Shown: in pieces, positions 1 through 8,645 of the stretch
Position numbering within the stretch: position 1 is the stretch's first letter
Layout of the letters: the number at the start of each line of letters is the position of its first letter
Assembly: GCA_027307335.1 (NCBI GenBank)
Contig: DAHUXD010000051.1
Location: 1 to 64,000 of the forward strand
Direction: 5' to 3'
DNA: 64,000 nt
DNA from: Acidobacteriota bacterium
Lineage (GTDB): Bacteria; Acidobacteriota; Thermoanaerobaculia; UBA5066; Gp7-AA6
Made by a program: the position numbers and the translations under genes
Notes under the pieces: model-generated
Database searches by the model: none
What the model saw: only the letters and a program-made list of their open reading frames with translations
What the model was told of the DNA's origin: nothing

Positions 1-1058
1 GACAGGCCGGCGTCGGCCGCGCGCTGCTGCGCGGCGGCCGCGTCCGCCTGCGCGGCGGCGGCCTGCTGCTGCAGCCTCACCATCTGCTGCTGCTCGGCCT
101 CGGCCTGCCGGCGCGACTGCTCGAGCTGCTGCTGGGCGGCGTAGGCGTCCTCGCGCGCCTTCAGCGCCGCTTCGCGCGCGGCCAGCGCCTGCTGCTGCGA
201 CTCGGCCGCCTGGGCCTCTGCCGCGGCGCGGCTCTCCTCGAGAGCGCGGCGCTCGGCCGCCTGTCGCGCGGCCTCCGCGGCCGCCGCCTCGGCCGCGAGG
301 TTGCGCTGCGTGTCGCGGATCGCGGTGGAGGAGAGCGAGAGGCTGCGCCGGGCGTAGTCGGCGCCGACGCTCTTGTTGCCGGCGCCGTACGAGTTCGCCG
401 CCTGCGCGAGCGCCGTCGACGCCTCGCGCATCGTGTCGGGCGCGTACTTCTCGGCTCCCATCGCGCGCGCCTGATCGAGAACGTGCTGGGCCTGAACGAG
501 CTCGATCGGATCCGCGCCGGAGAAGGTCATCCCGCCGATCTGCACGTTGCCGATTCGCGACACCGCGAGGAGGCCGGTCACCGTCACCGGCGTGCTCCGC
601 GCCTTGTTCGGCTTCGGCGGCGCCGAGGCGAAGCAGACGATCTCGGACGGGTGCAGCACGAGCGGATGGGGCTCGGCCGTGACGAGGATGCCGAACTCCT
701 TCTGTCCGGTCCGGTACTTCACGTCCGCCTTGTTGTTCGGCTTGACGATCAGCTCGCCGAGGTTCTCCGAGCGCCCGTCCCGCGAGACGGCCCACACGAC
801 GTAGGACGTGACGTCGCCGCCGAAGAGGACCGCCGGCGGCAGCTTCTTCGCCTCGACCTCGACGTCCGCCTGACCGTCCCGGACCTTCACGTCCGCGTCG
901 GCCTCGGCGGGCGACACGCGGCTGGTGGCCGCGAGCGGCACGTCGATGCCGGAACGGTCGGGGAACTGCACGACCGCGACCGGCACGTCGGCCGCGAGGA
1001 CGCAAAAGGCGGGTATCGATGCGGCCACGGCGAGAATTCGGGCCACGGTGCGGATCAT
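1..1058 (-). CDS. Envelope protein with Ala/Gln-rich coiled coil (DUF4398/OmpA-like precursor), 3' end off window
   Basis: This gene is absent from the ORF track because it runs off the left edge. It reads leftward from ATG 1056-1058, preceded by a strong AAGGAGG ribosome site. The product begins with a signal peptide (MIRTVARILAVAASIPAFCV...) and has a beta-rich domain to about residue 200. From about residue 205 comes a helical segment (VQAQHVLDQARAMGAEKYAP) typical of DUF4398 proteins. A long Ala/Gln/Glu/Arg coiled coil then runs to the window edge. Proteins of this build often end in an OmpA-type peptidoglycan-binding domain, but that part is not visible here. It is probably periplasmic or outer-membrane associated. 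The family call is inference; the open frame and signal peptide are seen directly. Confidence 0.72.
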   Translation of the reverse strand, partial: MIRTVARILAVAASIPAFCVLAADVPVAVVQFPDRSGIDVPLAATSRVSPAEADADVKVRDGQADVEVEAKKLPPAVLFGGDVTSYVVWAVSRDGRSENLGELIVKPNNKADVKYRTGQKEFGILVTAEPHPLVLHPSEIVCFASAPPKPNKARSTPVTVTGLLAVSRIGNVQIGGMTFSGADPIELVQAQHVLDQARAMGAEKYAPDTMREASTALAQAANSYGAGNKSVGADYARRSLSLSSTAIRDTQRNLAAEAAAAEAARQAAERRALEESRAAAEAQAAESQQQALAAREAALKAREDAYAAQQQLEQSRRQAEAEQQQMVRLQQQAAAAQADAAAAQQRAADAGL

Positions 1059-1114
1059 GGATTCCTCCTTCGCTTCGGACCGCGCGCCCGTGAGGGCGCC
1101 GCAGGGGCCGGAAT

Positions 1115-1120
1115 TCTATA
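1115..1120 (-). promoter_or_regulatory. Possible -10 box for the leftward gene
   Basis: In the 123-base divergent gap (1059-1181) the minus strand reads TATAGAAT in an AT-richer stretch about 60 bases before the leftward ATG. No convincing -35 hexamer sits at 16-18 bp; the best is TTGTAT at only 14 bp. This is a weak candidate. Confidence 0.25.
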
Positions 1121-1181
1121 CAGCACGCGATCGAATACAAGCGGCGTGCCGGGAACGCCGTCGCCGGGATAGACTCGCGCC

Positions 1182-2522
1182 ATGCGGATGCTCCCGTCGG
1201 TTCATCGGCGGCTGCTCTGCGCCGCCGTGGCCGGCGGGCTCTTGTTCCTCGCCGCCGGCGGCTGCTCCTACCTTCAGTGGCGGCGTACCAAGGCGGAGCA
1301 GCGGTCGGAGCTGGAGAAGAGCCCGGGCGATCTCGTCCTCGAGAAGGAATACGCCCCGCAGGACTGCTTCGGACTGGCCGGGCGCATCGCGGCTCCTGCC
1401 GCCGCACCCGGTCCGCTCTTGGTCGCGGCCTTCGCGCACGAGGGCAGTCGCGAGCTTGTCGGCTCCAGGGAGGTCGTCGACGTCACTGGCTACTGGGGCC
1501 TCCTGCTTCCCCGCGGCGCCTATGACGTCGTGTTCTTCGCGGACCTGAATCGCAACGGCTTCTACGAGTCGGACGAGGTCGTCGGGCGCACGCCGCCCGG
1601 CGCGCCCGTGACCGTCGGCCCGGAGCAGGCCCCGGACGGGATGCTCGTCCCCGCCCCCGCGGTCCCCATCGACATCTCGCGCCCGGGCCGCGTCGAAGCC
1701 TCCGTCCGCGTTCACGTCGTGCCGCTGCCCTTCGTCGTCGAGTCGGTCGACGATCCTCTCTTCGACCCCGAGATGGGGGAGATGGGCGTCTACGAGCCCG
1801 TCCGGTTCCTGGCGAGGACGCAGAGCTGGTTCTTCTCGCTCGGCGTGCCGGACTTCTCGAAGGTCCAGCTCGTGCTCGTCCACGGCATCGACGGGACGCC
1901 GCGCGACTTCAAGACGCTCGTCGCCTCGATCGACCGCTCGAGGTACCACGTCTGGCTCTTCTATTACCCCTCGGGCCTGAGACTCGACCAGCTCGGCGTC
2001 GTCCTCGCGGGCGGCGTGCAGCGGGTCGCGGCGGAGCGGCCGAAGGGCCTGCAGGTCGCGATCGTCGCCCACAGCATGGGAGGGCTCGTCGGCCGCCGTG
2101 CCGTCAACGAGCTGTGCTCCAAAGGCCGGCCGCCGTACCTGAAGCTCTACGCGTCCTTCGACACCCCGTACGGCGGGGTCGAGGCGGCGGCGGGCGCCGT
2201 CAAGCGGGGGACCGAGCTGGTGCCGTCATGGGTCGACGTCGCCGCCGGGAGTCCGTTCCTGACGCGGCTCTATGCGACGCCGATACCAAAGGACCTGCCG
2301 TTCCACCTGTTCTTCGGCTGGGGCGAGCCGGGCGACCACGGCCCCGCGCCGGCCGGGGACGGCACCATCGCGCTGCCGAGCCAGCTCGACCCGCGCGTCC
2401 AGGTCGCCGCGACGCGGATGATGGGGTACGGCTCGACGCATGTCGGCGTGCTCAGTAACCCCGAGGCACTCGCCGAGCTCGGCCGCGTCCTGGAGACGAC
2501 GACCGCGAAGGGAGGCTCGTGA
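1182..2522 (+). CDS. Lipoprotein alpha/beta-hydrolase (lipase/PGAP1-like)
   Basis: The product has 446 residues. An N-terminal lipobox (LAAGGC) predicts a lipid-anchored envelope protein. Residues about 45-200 form a beta-rich region. The hydrolase domain follows, with the strand-turn VHGIDGTPRDF near 233, the nucleophile elbow AHSMGG near 296, a plausible acid in GDGTIALPS near 392 and the catalytic His in GSTHVGVL near 420. This order fits lipases/esterases and PGAP1-like hydrolases; the substrate is unknown. Its stop overlaps the GTG of the next gene (GTGA), so the channel gene downstream is probably translationally coupled. Confidence 0.8.
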   Translation: MRMLPSVHRRLLCAAVAGGLLFLAAGGCSYLQWRRTKAEQRSELEKSPGDLVLEKEYAPQDCFGLAGRIAAPAAAPGPLLVAAFAHEGSRELVGSREVVDVTGYWGLLLPRGAYDVVFFADLNRNGFYESDEVVGRTPPGAPVTVGPEQAPDGMLVPAPAVPIDISRPGRVEASVRVHVVPLPFVVESVDDPLFDPEMGEMGVYEPVRFLARTQSWFFSLGVPDFSKVQLVLVHGIDGTPRDFKTLVASIDRSRYHVWLFYYPSGLRLDQLGVVLAGGVQRVAAERPKGLQVAIVAHSMGGLVGRRAVNELCSKGRPPYLKLYASFDTPYGGVEAAAGAVKRGTELVPSWVDVAAGSPFLTRLYATPIPKDLPFHLFFGWGEPGDHGPAPAGDGTIALPSQLDPRVQVAATRMMGYGSTHVGVLSNPEALAELGRVLETTTAKGGS

Positions 2523-3217
2523 AGCGTCCAACGGCTTTCTCGCAGGTCTGGTGGCAGGAGCGGGGCCTGTCGGCGATGCTCGTGTTCCTCTGCGTGGCGC
2601 TCTTCGTCGGCCTGCCGCTCGAGACGCTCGGCCTCGTCAGTCCGACGGTCGTTGGCGTGGTCATGACGTTCCTCTTCGTTTCCGGGATCGTCGCCATGGC
2701 CGGCCGGGGGTGGGTGACGACGGTGGTCGCCGCGGTGGTTCTCCTCTTTCAGGTCGTGCGCTGGCTGTCGATGATCTTTCCCAGCCGGACGATGAGCGTC
2801 TGGGACCTCTCGCTCGGCCTCGTCGCGCTGGCGCTCCTGACCACCTTCGTCCTGCGTCACACGTTCCGGGACGCACGGATCACGGCCGACCGGGTCCGGG
2901 GCGGGATTCTCGCTTACATCCTGCTCGGCCTCTCGTGGTGCGTGGCTTATCAGCTCGTCGAGACTCTCGTGCCGACCGCCTTCCGGTTCCCCGACGCCCA
3001 CGTGCCCGCCGGGCCGGGCCGCCTGAGTCACGACCTCGTCTACTACAGCTTCGTGACGCTGACGACCGTCGGCTACGGCGACATCACGCCCGTGTTTCCC
3101 TTCGCGCGCACCCTGGCCATCGTCGAGGCCCTCGTCGGGCAGCTCTATCCCGCGATCCTCATCGCGCGGCTGGTGTCGCTGCAGATGGCGAACCCGCCAG
3201 CCGGCGATCGGCGTTGA
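2519..3217 (+). CDS. Two-pore-helix-type potassium channel (Kch-like)
   Basis: The protein has 232 residues and several membrane segments. A canonical K+ selectivity filter TTVGYGD lies near residue 183 within SFVTLTTVGYGDITPV, followed by a last transmembrane helix and no RCK domain. The N-terminal half has extra hydrophobic helices (about 20-110), as in small inner-membrane ion channel proteins. The GTG start overlaps the upstream stop and has GGAGG 3 bases ahead. The role is K+ conductance across the inner membrane; gating is unknown. The gene sits directly before the Mla-like transporter operon. Confidence 0.85.
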   Translation: MKRPTAFSQVWWQERGLSAMLVFLCVALFVGLPLETLGLVSPTVVGVVMTFLFVSGIVAMAGRGWVTTVVAAVVLLFQVVRWLSMIFPSRTMSVWDLSLGLVALALLTTFVLRHTFRDARITADRVRGGILAYILLGLSWCVAYQLVETLVPTAFRFPDAHVPAGPGRLSHDLVYYSFVTLTTVGYGDITPVFPFARTLAIVEALVGQLYPAILIARLVSLQMANPPAGDRR

Positions 3218-3224
3218 GCCGCTC

Positions 3225-4358
3225 GTGAGCGGGGAGGCGGCGGCGCGGGTCGCGCTGCGGTCGGAGGCGGGCGCCGGATCGGTGCTCGCTCTCTCGGGGA
3301 CGCTCGACGTCGCGTCGGCCGCCGCGGCGCGCCGCGAGATCGCCGCGCAGGTCGCCTCGGCGCGGCCGAACGCGCTCGCCGTCGACGCCGCGGGGATCGA
3401 GCACGGCGACATGTCCGGAATGGCGCTGCTCTACGAGCTCGCCGAGGGACGGCTCGTCCCCGGCGTGCGCGCCACGATCCGCGGGCTGCGGCCCGAATTT
3501 CAGACGCTCCTTTCGGCCTTCCCGGCTTCGGACGCGCTCGCCGCGATCGAGGCGCCGGCGCCCCGGCGCGGTTTCCTCGACCAGGTCGGGGCCGCGACCC
3601 TCTCGGTGCTCGCCGACCTGCGGGCGCAGCTCGTGTTCCTCGGGGGCATCGTTCTCGGGTTCCTCGCCGTCCTCCGGCGACCGCGGGCGATGCGCTGGCG
3701 CGAGGTCGGCGTGGTCTTCGAGAAGGCCGGCGTCAACGCGCTGCCGATCGTCTCGCTCATCAGCTTCCTCATGGGCCTCGTCATCGCGTTCGAGGCGGCC
3801 CAGCCGCTGGAGATGTTCGGCGCGCAGATCTTCATCGCAAACATGATCGGGCTCGTCATGATCCGCGAGTTCTCGCCGATCTTCACCGCGATCATCTTCG
3901 CGGGGCGGTCCGGCTCGGCCTTCGCCGCCGAGATCGGCACGATGAAGGTCAACGAGGAGCTCAACGCGCTCGAGACGATGGGCCTCGACCCGCTGCGGTT
4001 CCTGGTCATCCAGCGCGTGTTCGCGGGCACCATGCTGATGCCCGTGCTCGCCGCCTACTCGATGGTGTGGGGCGTCCTCGGCGGCATCGTGGTCATGATG
4101 GCGATGGGGTTCCCGTTCGCGCAGATCTGGACCCAGCTCGTCGGCGCGCTCGGCGTCTGGGACGTGATCGTCGGCATCTCGAAGTCGTTCGTCTTCGGCG
4201 CGATCATCGCGGGGCTCGGCTGCCTGCGCGGGATGCAGACGCAGGAGGGGCCGAACGCCGTCGGCGACTCGACGACCCGCGCCGTGGTCGCGGGCATCCT
4301 GATGATCATCCTCGTGGATGCGGTCTACAGCATCCTGACGTACGTGCTGCACGTATGA
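3225..4358 (+). CDS. mlaE: MlaE-type phospholipid ABC permease with N-terminal STAS domain
   Basis: The product has 377 residues. Residues 1-110 look like a STAS (MlaB-like) domain (LALSGTLDVASAAAARREI... MALLYELAEG). Residues 120-377 are an MlaE/YrbE permease with several membrane helices and the conserved segment GRSGSAFAAEIGTMKVNEE. In the E. coli Mla system MlaB and MlaE are separate; here they are joined. It should form the inner-membrane channel of a retrograde or anterograde phospholipid transporter with the ATPase and MCE protein encoded next. The start is GTG, 7 bases after the channel gene, and the stop overlaps the next ATG. Confidence 0.9.
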   Translation: MSGEAAARVALRSEAGAGSVLALSGTLDVASAAAARREIAAQVASARPNALAVDAAGIEHGDMSGMALLYELAEGRLVPGVRATIRGLRPEFQTLLSAFPASDALAAIEAPAPRRGFLDQVGAATLSVLADLRAQLVFLGGIVLGFLAVLRRPRAMRWREVGVVFEKAGVNALPIVSLISFLMGLVIAFEAAQPLEMFGAQIFIANMIGLVMIREFSPIFTAIIFAGRSGSAFAAEIGTMKVNEELNALETMGLDPLRFLVIQRVFAGTMLMPVLAAYSMVWGVLGGIVVMMAMGFPFAQIWTQLVGALGVWDVIVGISKSFVFGAIIAGLGCLRGMQTQEGPNAVGDSTTRAVVAGILMIILVDAVYSILTYVLHV

Positions 4359-5146
4359 ACGACGCGCCCGTCGTCATCTCCGTCGAGGGCGTCACGATCG
4401 CTTACGGCGAGCACGTCGTGCAGAGGGACGTGTCCTTCGACGTGCGCCGGGGCGAGGTTTTCGTGATCCTCGGCGGCTCGGGTTGCGGCAAGAGCTCGCT
4501 CCTGAAGACCATGATCGGGCTCTACCGGCCCGCGGCGGGCCGGATCCTCTACGACGGAGAGGACATCGTCACGGCCGAAGGCGAGGACCGGGTGCGGCTG
4601 CTCCGGAAGTTCGGGGTGATGTACCAGAGCGGAGCCCTGTTCGGCTCGATGACCGTGCTCGAGAACGTGCGCCTGCCGCTCGACGAGTTCACGGATCTCG
4701 GCGGCGAGGAGAAGGAGCTGGTGGCGGCGGCCAAGCTGAACCAGGTGGGGCTGCTCGACGCGGCCTCGCGGAAGCCCTCGGCTCTGTCGGGCGGCATGCA
4801 GAAACGGGCGGGAATCGCGCGCGCGATGGCTCTGGACCCCGGCATCCTCTTCCTCGACGAGCCGTCGGCGGGCCTCGACCCGATCACTTCGGCCGGGCTC
4901 GATCGGACGATTCGCGAGCTGTCGAAGGGGCTCGGCATCACCTTCGTGGTCGTGACGCACGAGCTCCAGTCGATCTATGCGATCGCGGACCGATGCGTCA
5001 TGCTCGACGCCCGGACGAAGACGATGATCGCCGAGGGGAGGCCCGCCGACCTGCGGGACCGTGCGAAGGACCCGTACGTGCGTCAGTTCTTTCTCCGCCA
5101 GGCCGATCCGGCCGCGGCGGCGACCGAGGGGAGTCGGAGCTCATGA
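4355..5146 (+). CDS. mlaF: MlaF-type ABC transporter ATPase
   Basis: I placed the start at ATG 4355 (ATGA overlap with mlaE); the longer ORF in the track extends through mlaE in another frame. The 263-residue product has Walker A GGSGCGKSS near residue 41, the signature LSGGMQKR near 145, Walker B ILFLDEPSAGLDP and the switch VVTHE. It is the cytoplasmic ATPase that powers phospholipid transport with MlaE and MlaD. The stop overlaps the next ATG. Confidence 0.93.
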   Translation: MNDAPVVISVEGVTIAYGEHVVQRDVSFDVRRGEVFVILGGSGCGKSSLLKTMIGLYRPAAGRILYDGEDIVTAEGEDRVRLLRKFGVMYQSGALFGSMTVLENVRLPLDEFTDLGGEEKELVAAAKLNQVGLLDAASRKPSALSGGMQKRAGIARAMALDPGILFLDEPSAGLDPITSAGLDRTIRELSKGLGITFVVVTHELQSIYAIADRCVMLDARTKTMIAEGRPADLRDRAKDPYVRQFFLRQADPAAAATEGSRSS

Positions 5147-6111
5147 GCGACAAGGCCAGCCCGCTGCGCATCGGGATCTTCGTGACGCTGGGGGTGGCGA
5201 TCGTGCTCGCCGCCCTCTTCCTCTTCGGGATCCGCAGCGCCTTCCAGCCCACGCACGAATTCGAGACGTACACGACCGGCGACGTCGAGGGGCTCGCGGT
5301 CGGCTCGGTCGTGACGCTGCGCGGCGTCGAGGTGGGCAAGGTCGTGGAGATCGGCTTCAGCTGGAACCTGTACGAGCCGAAGCCGCCCGCCTGCGTGGTC
5401 GTCCGCTGCGCGGTCAAGCAGGACATCACCCCGCGGAGCTGGGCGGCGGGCTGGCAAGACGACGTCCAGAAGGTGGTCGCGCAGGGGCTGCGCGCGGTCG
5501 TGCAGACGAACGGCATCACCGGCTCGAGCATCATCGCCCTGCAGACGCTCGACCCGAAGCTCTATCCGCCGCTGAACGTGCCCTGGACGCCCAGGTACCT
5601 CTACGTTCCCTCCGCGCCGAGTCAGCTCGGACGGCTCCTCGCGTCGGTCGACCGGACGCTCGCGAATCTCGAGAAGCTCGACGTCGGCGCGATCTCGCGA
5701 AGCCTGACGCACGTGCTCGACACGGCGGACACGACGCTCAAGGGTCTGAATCGCCTGGACGTCGGACGGCTGTCCCAGAGCGCCAACGGGACGCTGCAGG
5801 ACGCGAGCGCGGCGATCCGCGAGATCCAGGGCCTCGCGCAGGACGCGCGCGCGGACCTGAAGGCGATGAAGCTCGACGCCGTCGGATCGGACGCCAACCG
5901 CCTCCTCGACAACCTCGACGCGAAGCTCTCGGCTCTCCTCGACAAGCTCTCGGGCGTCGACGTGCGGGCCCTGAACGAGACGCTCGCCGGCACCCGGGAC
6001 GCGGCGCGGAGCCTCAACCAGGCCCTGGACGAGCTGAAACGGTATCCCTCCGGGTTCCTGTTCGGCGGCGCGCCTCCGCCCGCGCCCGCCCTCGAGGAGA
6101 AGCAGAAGTGA
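5143..6111 (+). CDS. mlaD: MlaD/MCE-family lipid-binding protein
   Basis: The product has 322 residues. One N-terminal transmembrane helix (about 9-29, IGIFVTLGVAIVLAALFLFG) is followed by an MCE domain (about 38-125, DVEGLAVGSVVTLRGVEVGKV). A long C-terminal helical region (about 170-310) carries repeated Leu/Asp motifs, as in MCE proteins that extend across the periplasm. It starts at ATG 5143 inside the mlaF stop. It is the periplasmic lipid shuttle of the Mla-like system. Confidence 0.9.
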   Translation: MSDKASPLRIGIFVTLGVAIVLAALFLFGIRSAFQPTHEFETYTTGDVEGLAVGSVVTLRGVEVGKVVEIGFSWNLYEPKPPACVVVRCAVKQDITPRSWAAGWQDDVQKVVAQGLRAVVQTNGITGSSIIALQTLDPKLYPPLNVPWTPRYLYVPSAPSQLGRLLASVDRTLANLEKLDVGAISRSLTHVLDTADTTLKGLNRLDVGRLSQSANGTLQDASAAIREIQGLAQDARADLKAMKLDAVGSDANRLLDNLDAKLSALLDKLSGVDVRALNETLAGTRDAARSLNQALDELKRYPSGFLFGGAPPPAPALEEKQK

Positions 6112-6773
6112 ACGCCGCATTCGCCCTCCGCACCCGGTTCTTCGCCCCGCGCCGCGCTCTTCTCGCGGCCGCCCTCGCGGCACCGCTCTTCGTCGGCGCC
6201 TGCGCCTCGAGGCTGCCGCGCACGCCGCAATCGTTCACGCTGGACGCGCCGCCGGCTCCCGCATCGCCGCCGCCCGGCGCCACGCGGGTCGTCGCGCTCC
6301 GGTCGGCGGAGGCCTCGCCCGTCTACGCGGGAACCGAGTTCGTCTACCGCGTCGGCGACCACGCGGTCGAGCGCGACCCGTACGCGAGCTTTGCGACGCC
6401 GCCCGCCTGGATGCTGACGTCGGCGCTGCGCGGCTACCTGCGCGGCGCGGATTTCATCCGCGACGTCGTGCCGCCGGGAGAGGGTGTGCCCGTCGAGGCC
6501 GAGATCGAGCCCGCGCTCACCGAGATCGCGGGCGACTTCACCGGCGCCTCGCCCGAAGCGGTCCTCGTCGTTCACTTCCGCGTGCTCGCGCCCGCGACGT
6601 CCTCCGCGCCGGAGCGCGAGATCCTGCTGAAGTCCTACACGGCCCGGCGGCCGATCGCCCGGCACGAGGCTTCGGCCGTCGCCGCGGCATGGAACGAGGC
6701 GCTCGCGGCGATCGCGAGCGAGTTCCTCGCGGACCTGAAGGCGGCGCTGCCGCCGCCGCGTTCCGCGGGCTAA
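6108..6773 (+). CDS. ABC-type transport auxiliary lipoprotein (PqiC/YmbA-like)
   Basis: GTG 6108 overlaps the mlaD stop (GTGA). The 221-residue product has a signal peptide ending in the lipobox VGAC, then QSFTLDAPP, a typical start of the ABC-transport-auxiliary lipoprotein domain (PF03886-like). Such proteins sit on the inner face of the outer membrane and pair with MCE proteins. Its place at the end of the mlaE-F-D operon supports a role in outer-membrane lipid trafficking. Confidence 0.8.
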   Translation: MNAAFALRTRFFAPRRALLAAALAAPLFVGACASRLPRTPQSFTLDAPPAPASPPPGATRVVALRSAEASPVYAGTEFVYRVGDHAVERDPYASFATPPAWMLTSALRGYLRGADFIRDVVPPGEGVPVEAEIEPALTEIAGDFTGASPEAVLVVHFRVLAPATSSAPEREILLKSYTARRPIARHEASAVAAAWNEALAAIASEFLADLKAALPPPRSAG

Positions 6774-6786
6774 GATCCGGACCACG

Positions 6787-8430
6787 ATGCCGGATTCCAG
6801 GGCGGGCGCCCGCGGCGCCCGAGGGACGAGAACGGCCCTGCTCCTCGCGCTCCTCGCGGGCCTGACGCTGGCCGCTCCGGCGGTCGCGCAGATCCCCGTG
6901 CCGGCGACGCCGACGCCCTCGCCCGCCGAGGAGGCGACCTCCGACCCGTACGGCCGCGAGACGCCCTACGGCTGCTTCTTCGGTTTTCTGCACGCGGTCG
7001 AACGCGGCAGCTACGCCCAGGCGGCCGAGTACCTGCAGGTGCCGGCGTCACTGCGCGCGCAGCGGGAGACGATCGCGCGCGAGTTCCAGGCCGTTCTCGA
7101 CCATCGCTTCGTCTCGACGAGCCTCGAGCGGATCAGCCGCAGCTCGCGGGGGTCCCTCGACGACGGGTTCCCGCCGGACGTCGAGAAGGTCGGCGAGATC
7201 CTGGGGGAGAACGGCCGGTTCGACGCGCTGCTCGTGCGCGTGGAGAAGCCCGGCTCGCCGCCGCTCTGGTTCTTCTCCTGGGAGACGATCCGCGAAGCGC
7301 GCCACCTCTACGGCGAGCTGGGACTGCCGGAGATCGAGAGCCGGCTGCCCGACTTCCTCGTGAAGATTCACGTGGGGCCGCTCGCGCTCTGGCAGGTGGC
7401 GGCGTTCGTGCTGCTCCTGCCGGTCCTCTACGGCGTCTCGTGGGTGCTCCTCGCCGGCATCTTCGCGGTCGCCGGCCTCGTGCGGCGCCGCAAGGTGGCG
7501 AAGGAGTGGACCGCGTCCGCGCGCCATCCCGCCACGCTGCTCCTGACGCTGCTGCTCCATCGAATCGCCGTCTTCTGGGTCGGCATGCCGATCCTGTACC
7601 GGATCTACTACAACCGCCTCCTTTACGTCCTCCTGCTCGTCGCGTTCCTCTGGCTCCTGCTCCGTCTGGTGGACGTGGTCGACCGGCATCTTCTCCGACG
7701 CGTGATGCCCGGAGGGACGGCCCGGCCCTCGATCTCGCTCGGCCGGCGCGCCCTGCGCGGCGCGGCCTTCCTCCTCGTCATCGTCCTCGCCCTGCCGGCG
7801 TTCGGCGTCAACGTCACCGCGACGCTCGCCGGCCTCGGCATCGGGGGCCTCGTGCTCGCGTTCGCCGCGCAGAAGAGCCTCGAGAACGTCTTCGCGGGCG
7901 TCGCCATGCTCGCGGACAAGCCGTTGACCGTCGGCGACACGTGCCGGATCGGCGGCCAGCTCGGCGAGGTCGAGGACATCACGCTCTGGGCCACGCGCCT
8001 CCGCACGAACGAGCGCACCGTCGTGAGCATCCCGAATGGCGCAGTCATGGCGGGTCAGATCGAGAACCTGACCCGGCGGGACAAGTTCTGGTTCCACCCG
8101 ACGGTCGGGCTCGACTACGGCACGACCCCGGCGCAGATGCGGCAGGTGCTGGAGGCGATCCGCGGCCTGATGGTGGCCGACCCACGCGTCGAGACCGACG
8201 GCTCGCGCGCCCGCTTCGCCCGCCTCGGCGCCTCCTCGCTCGACATCGACGTGTACGCCTACGTTCGCGCCGAGTCCTACGCCGAGTTCCTCGGCATGCA
8301 GGAGGAGCTGCTGCTGCGCATCCTCGGCATCGTCGAGCAGGCCGGGACCTCCGTGGCCTTCCCGACCCAGACGGTGCACGTCCGCTCGGCCGAGGCGCCG
8401 CCGCCGCCGAAAGGTCCGTCTCCCGCTTGA
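6787..8430 (+). CDS. MscS-family mechanosensitive channel with exported N-terminal domain
   Basis: The protein has 547 residues. A signal peptide (ALLLALLAGLTLAAPAVAQ) leads into a periplasmic domain of about 170 residues. Membrane helices follow between about 190 and 340. The MscS pore helix and beta domain come next (TATLAGLGIGGLVLAFAAQK and DKPLTVGDTCRIGGQLGEVE), then a C-terminal domain. It should open under membrane tension and release solutes. It starts 13 bases after the Mla-like operon and may be co-transcribed. Confidence 0.9.
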   Translation: MPDSRAGARGARGTRTALLLALLAGLTLAAPAVAQIPVPATPTPSPAEEATSDPYGRETPYGCFFGFLHAVERGSYAQAAEYLQVPASLRAQRETIAREFQAVLDHRFVSTSLERISRSSRGSLDDGFPPDVEKVGEILGENGRFDALLVRVEKPGSPPLWFFSWETIREARHLYGELGLPEIESRLPDFLVKIHVGPLALWQVAAFVLLLPVLYGVSWVLLAGIFAVAGLVRRRKVAKEWTASARHPATLLLTLLLHRIAVFWVGMPILYRIYYNRLLYVLLLVAFLWLLLRLVDVVDRHLLRRVMPGGTARPSISLGRRALRGAAFLLVIVLALPAFGVNVTATLAGLGIGGLVLAFAAQKSLENVFAGVAMLADKPLTVGDTCRIGGQLGEVEDITLWATRLRTNERTVVSIPNGAVMAGQIENLTRRDKFWFHPTVGLDYGTTPAQMRQVLEAIRGLMVADPRVETDGSRARFARLGASSLDIDVYAYVRAESYAEFLGMQEELLLRILGIVEQAGTSVAFPTQTVHVRSAEAPPPPKGPSPA

Positions 8431-8442
8431 GGCCGTCGGTTC

Positions 8443-8583
8443 GTGTCCTCGCCGGAGCGCTCGCCGGGGCGCTGGCCGCGGGTCTACTACGACCTGAACT
8501 ACGGGCATTGGTACCGACCGGGGATCGGTGATCCGTGGCCCGGATACGACGCCCCGGCGACGCGGCGGGGGAGGAAGCGGTAA
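8443..8583 (+). CDS. Possible 46-residue protein after mscS (unrecognised)
   Basis: GTG 8443 opens a frame to TAA 8581-8583, the same frame as mscS after its stop. The product has coding-like composition, rich in Tyr, Trp, Gly, Pro and Asp (VYYDLNYGHWYRPGIGDPWP). This is unlike random high-GC frames, which are usually full of Arg and Ala. A weak GAGG lies 11 bases upstream. It could be a small protein gene or the tail of a frameshifted short secreted gene, because TTG 8427 in another frame encodes a signal-like stretch (VLAGALAGALAAGL). No family is recognised. Confidence 0.3.
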   Translation: MSSPERSPGRWPRVYYDLNYGHWYRPGIGDPWPGYDAPATRRGRKR

Positions 8584-8600
8584 GGAGCCCGGCTCCAGTT

Positions 8601-8639
8601 CTCCCCTCACCCCCGGCCCCTCCCGGAGGGAGAGGGGAG
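8601..8639. terminator. Hairpin between convergent mscS and glycosidase genes
   Basis: CTCCCCTC (8601-8608) pairs with GAGGGGAG (8632-8639), with a smaller CCCTC/GAGGG stem inside. A perfect GGAGCC-C-GGCTCC palindrome lies just before it (8584-8596). There is no U tract, so it is a possible bidirectional terminator or a C-rich intergenic repeat of the kind common in GC-rich genomes. Confidence 0.45.
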
Positions 8640-8645
8640 CGGGCA

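Noticed and set aside
7440-8531. ORF ending with a signal-like segment after mscS
   Set aside because: Most of it is a shadow of mscS; only its last codons from TTG 8427 could matter, and these are discussed with the small ORF.
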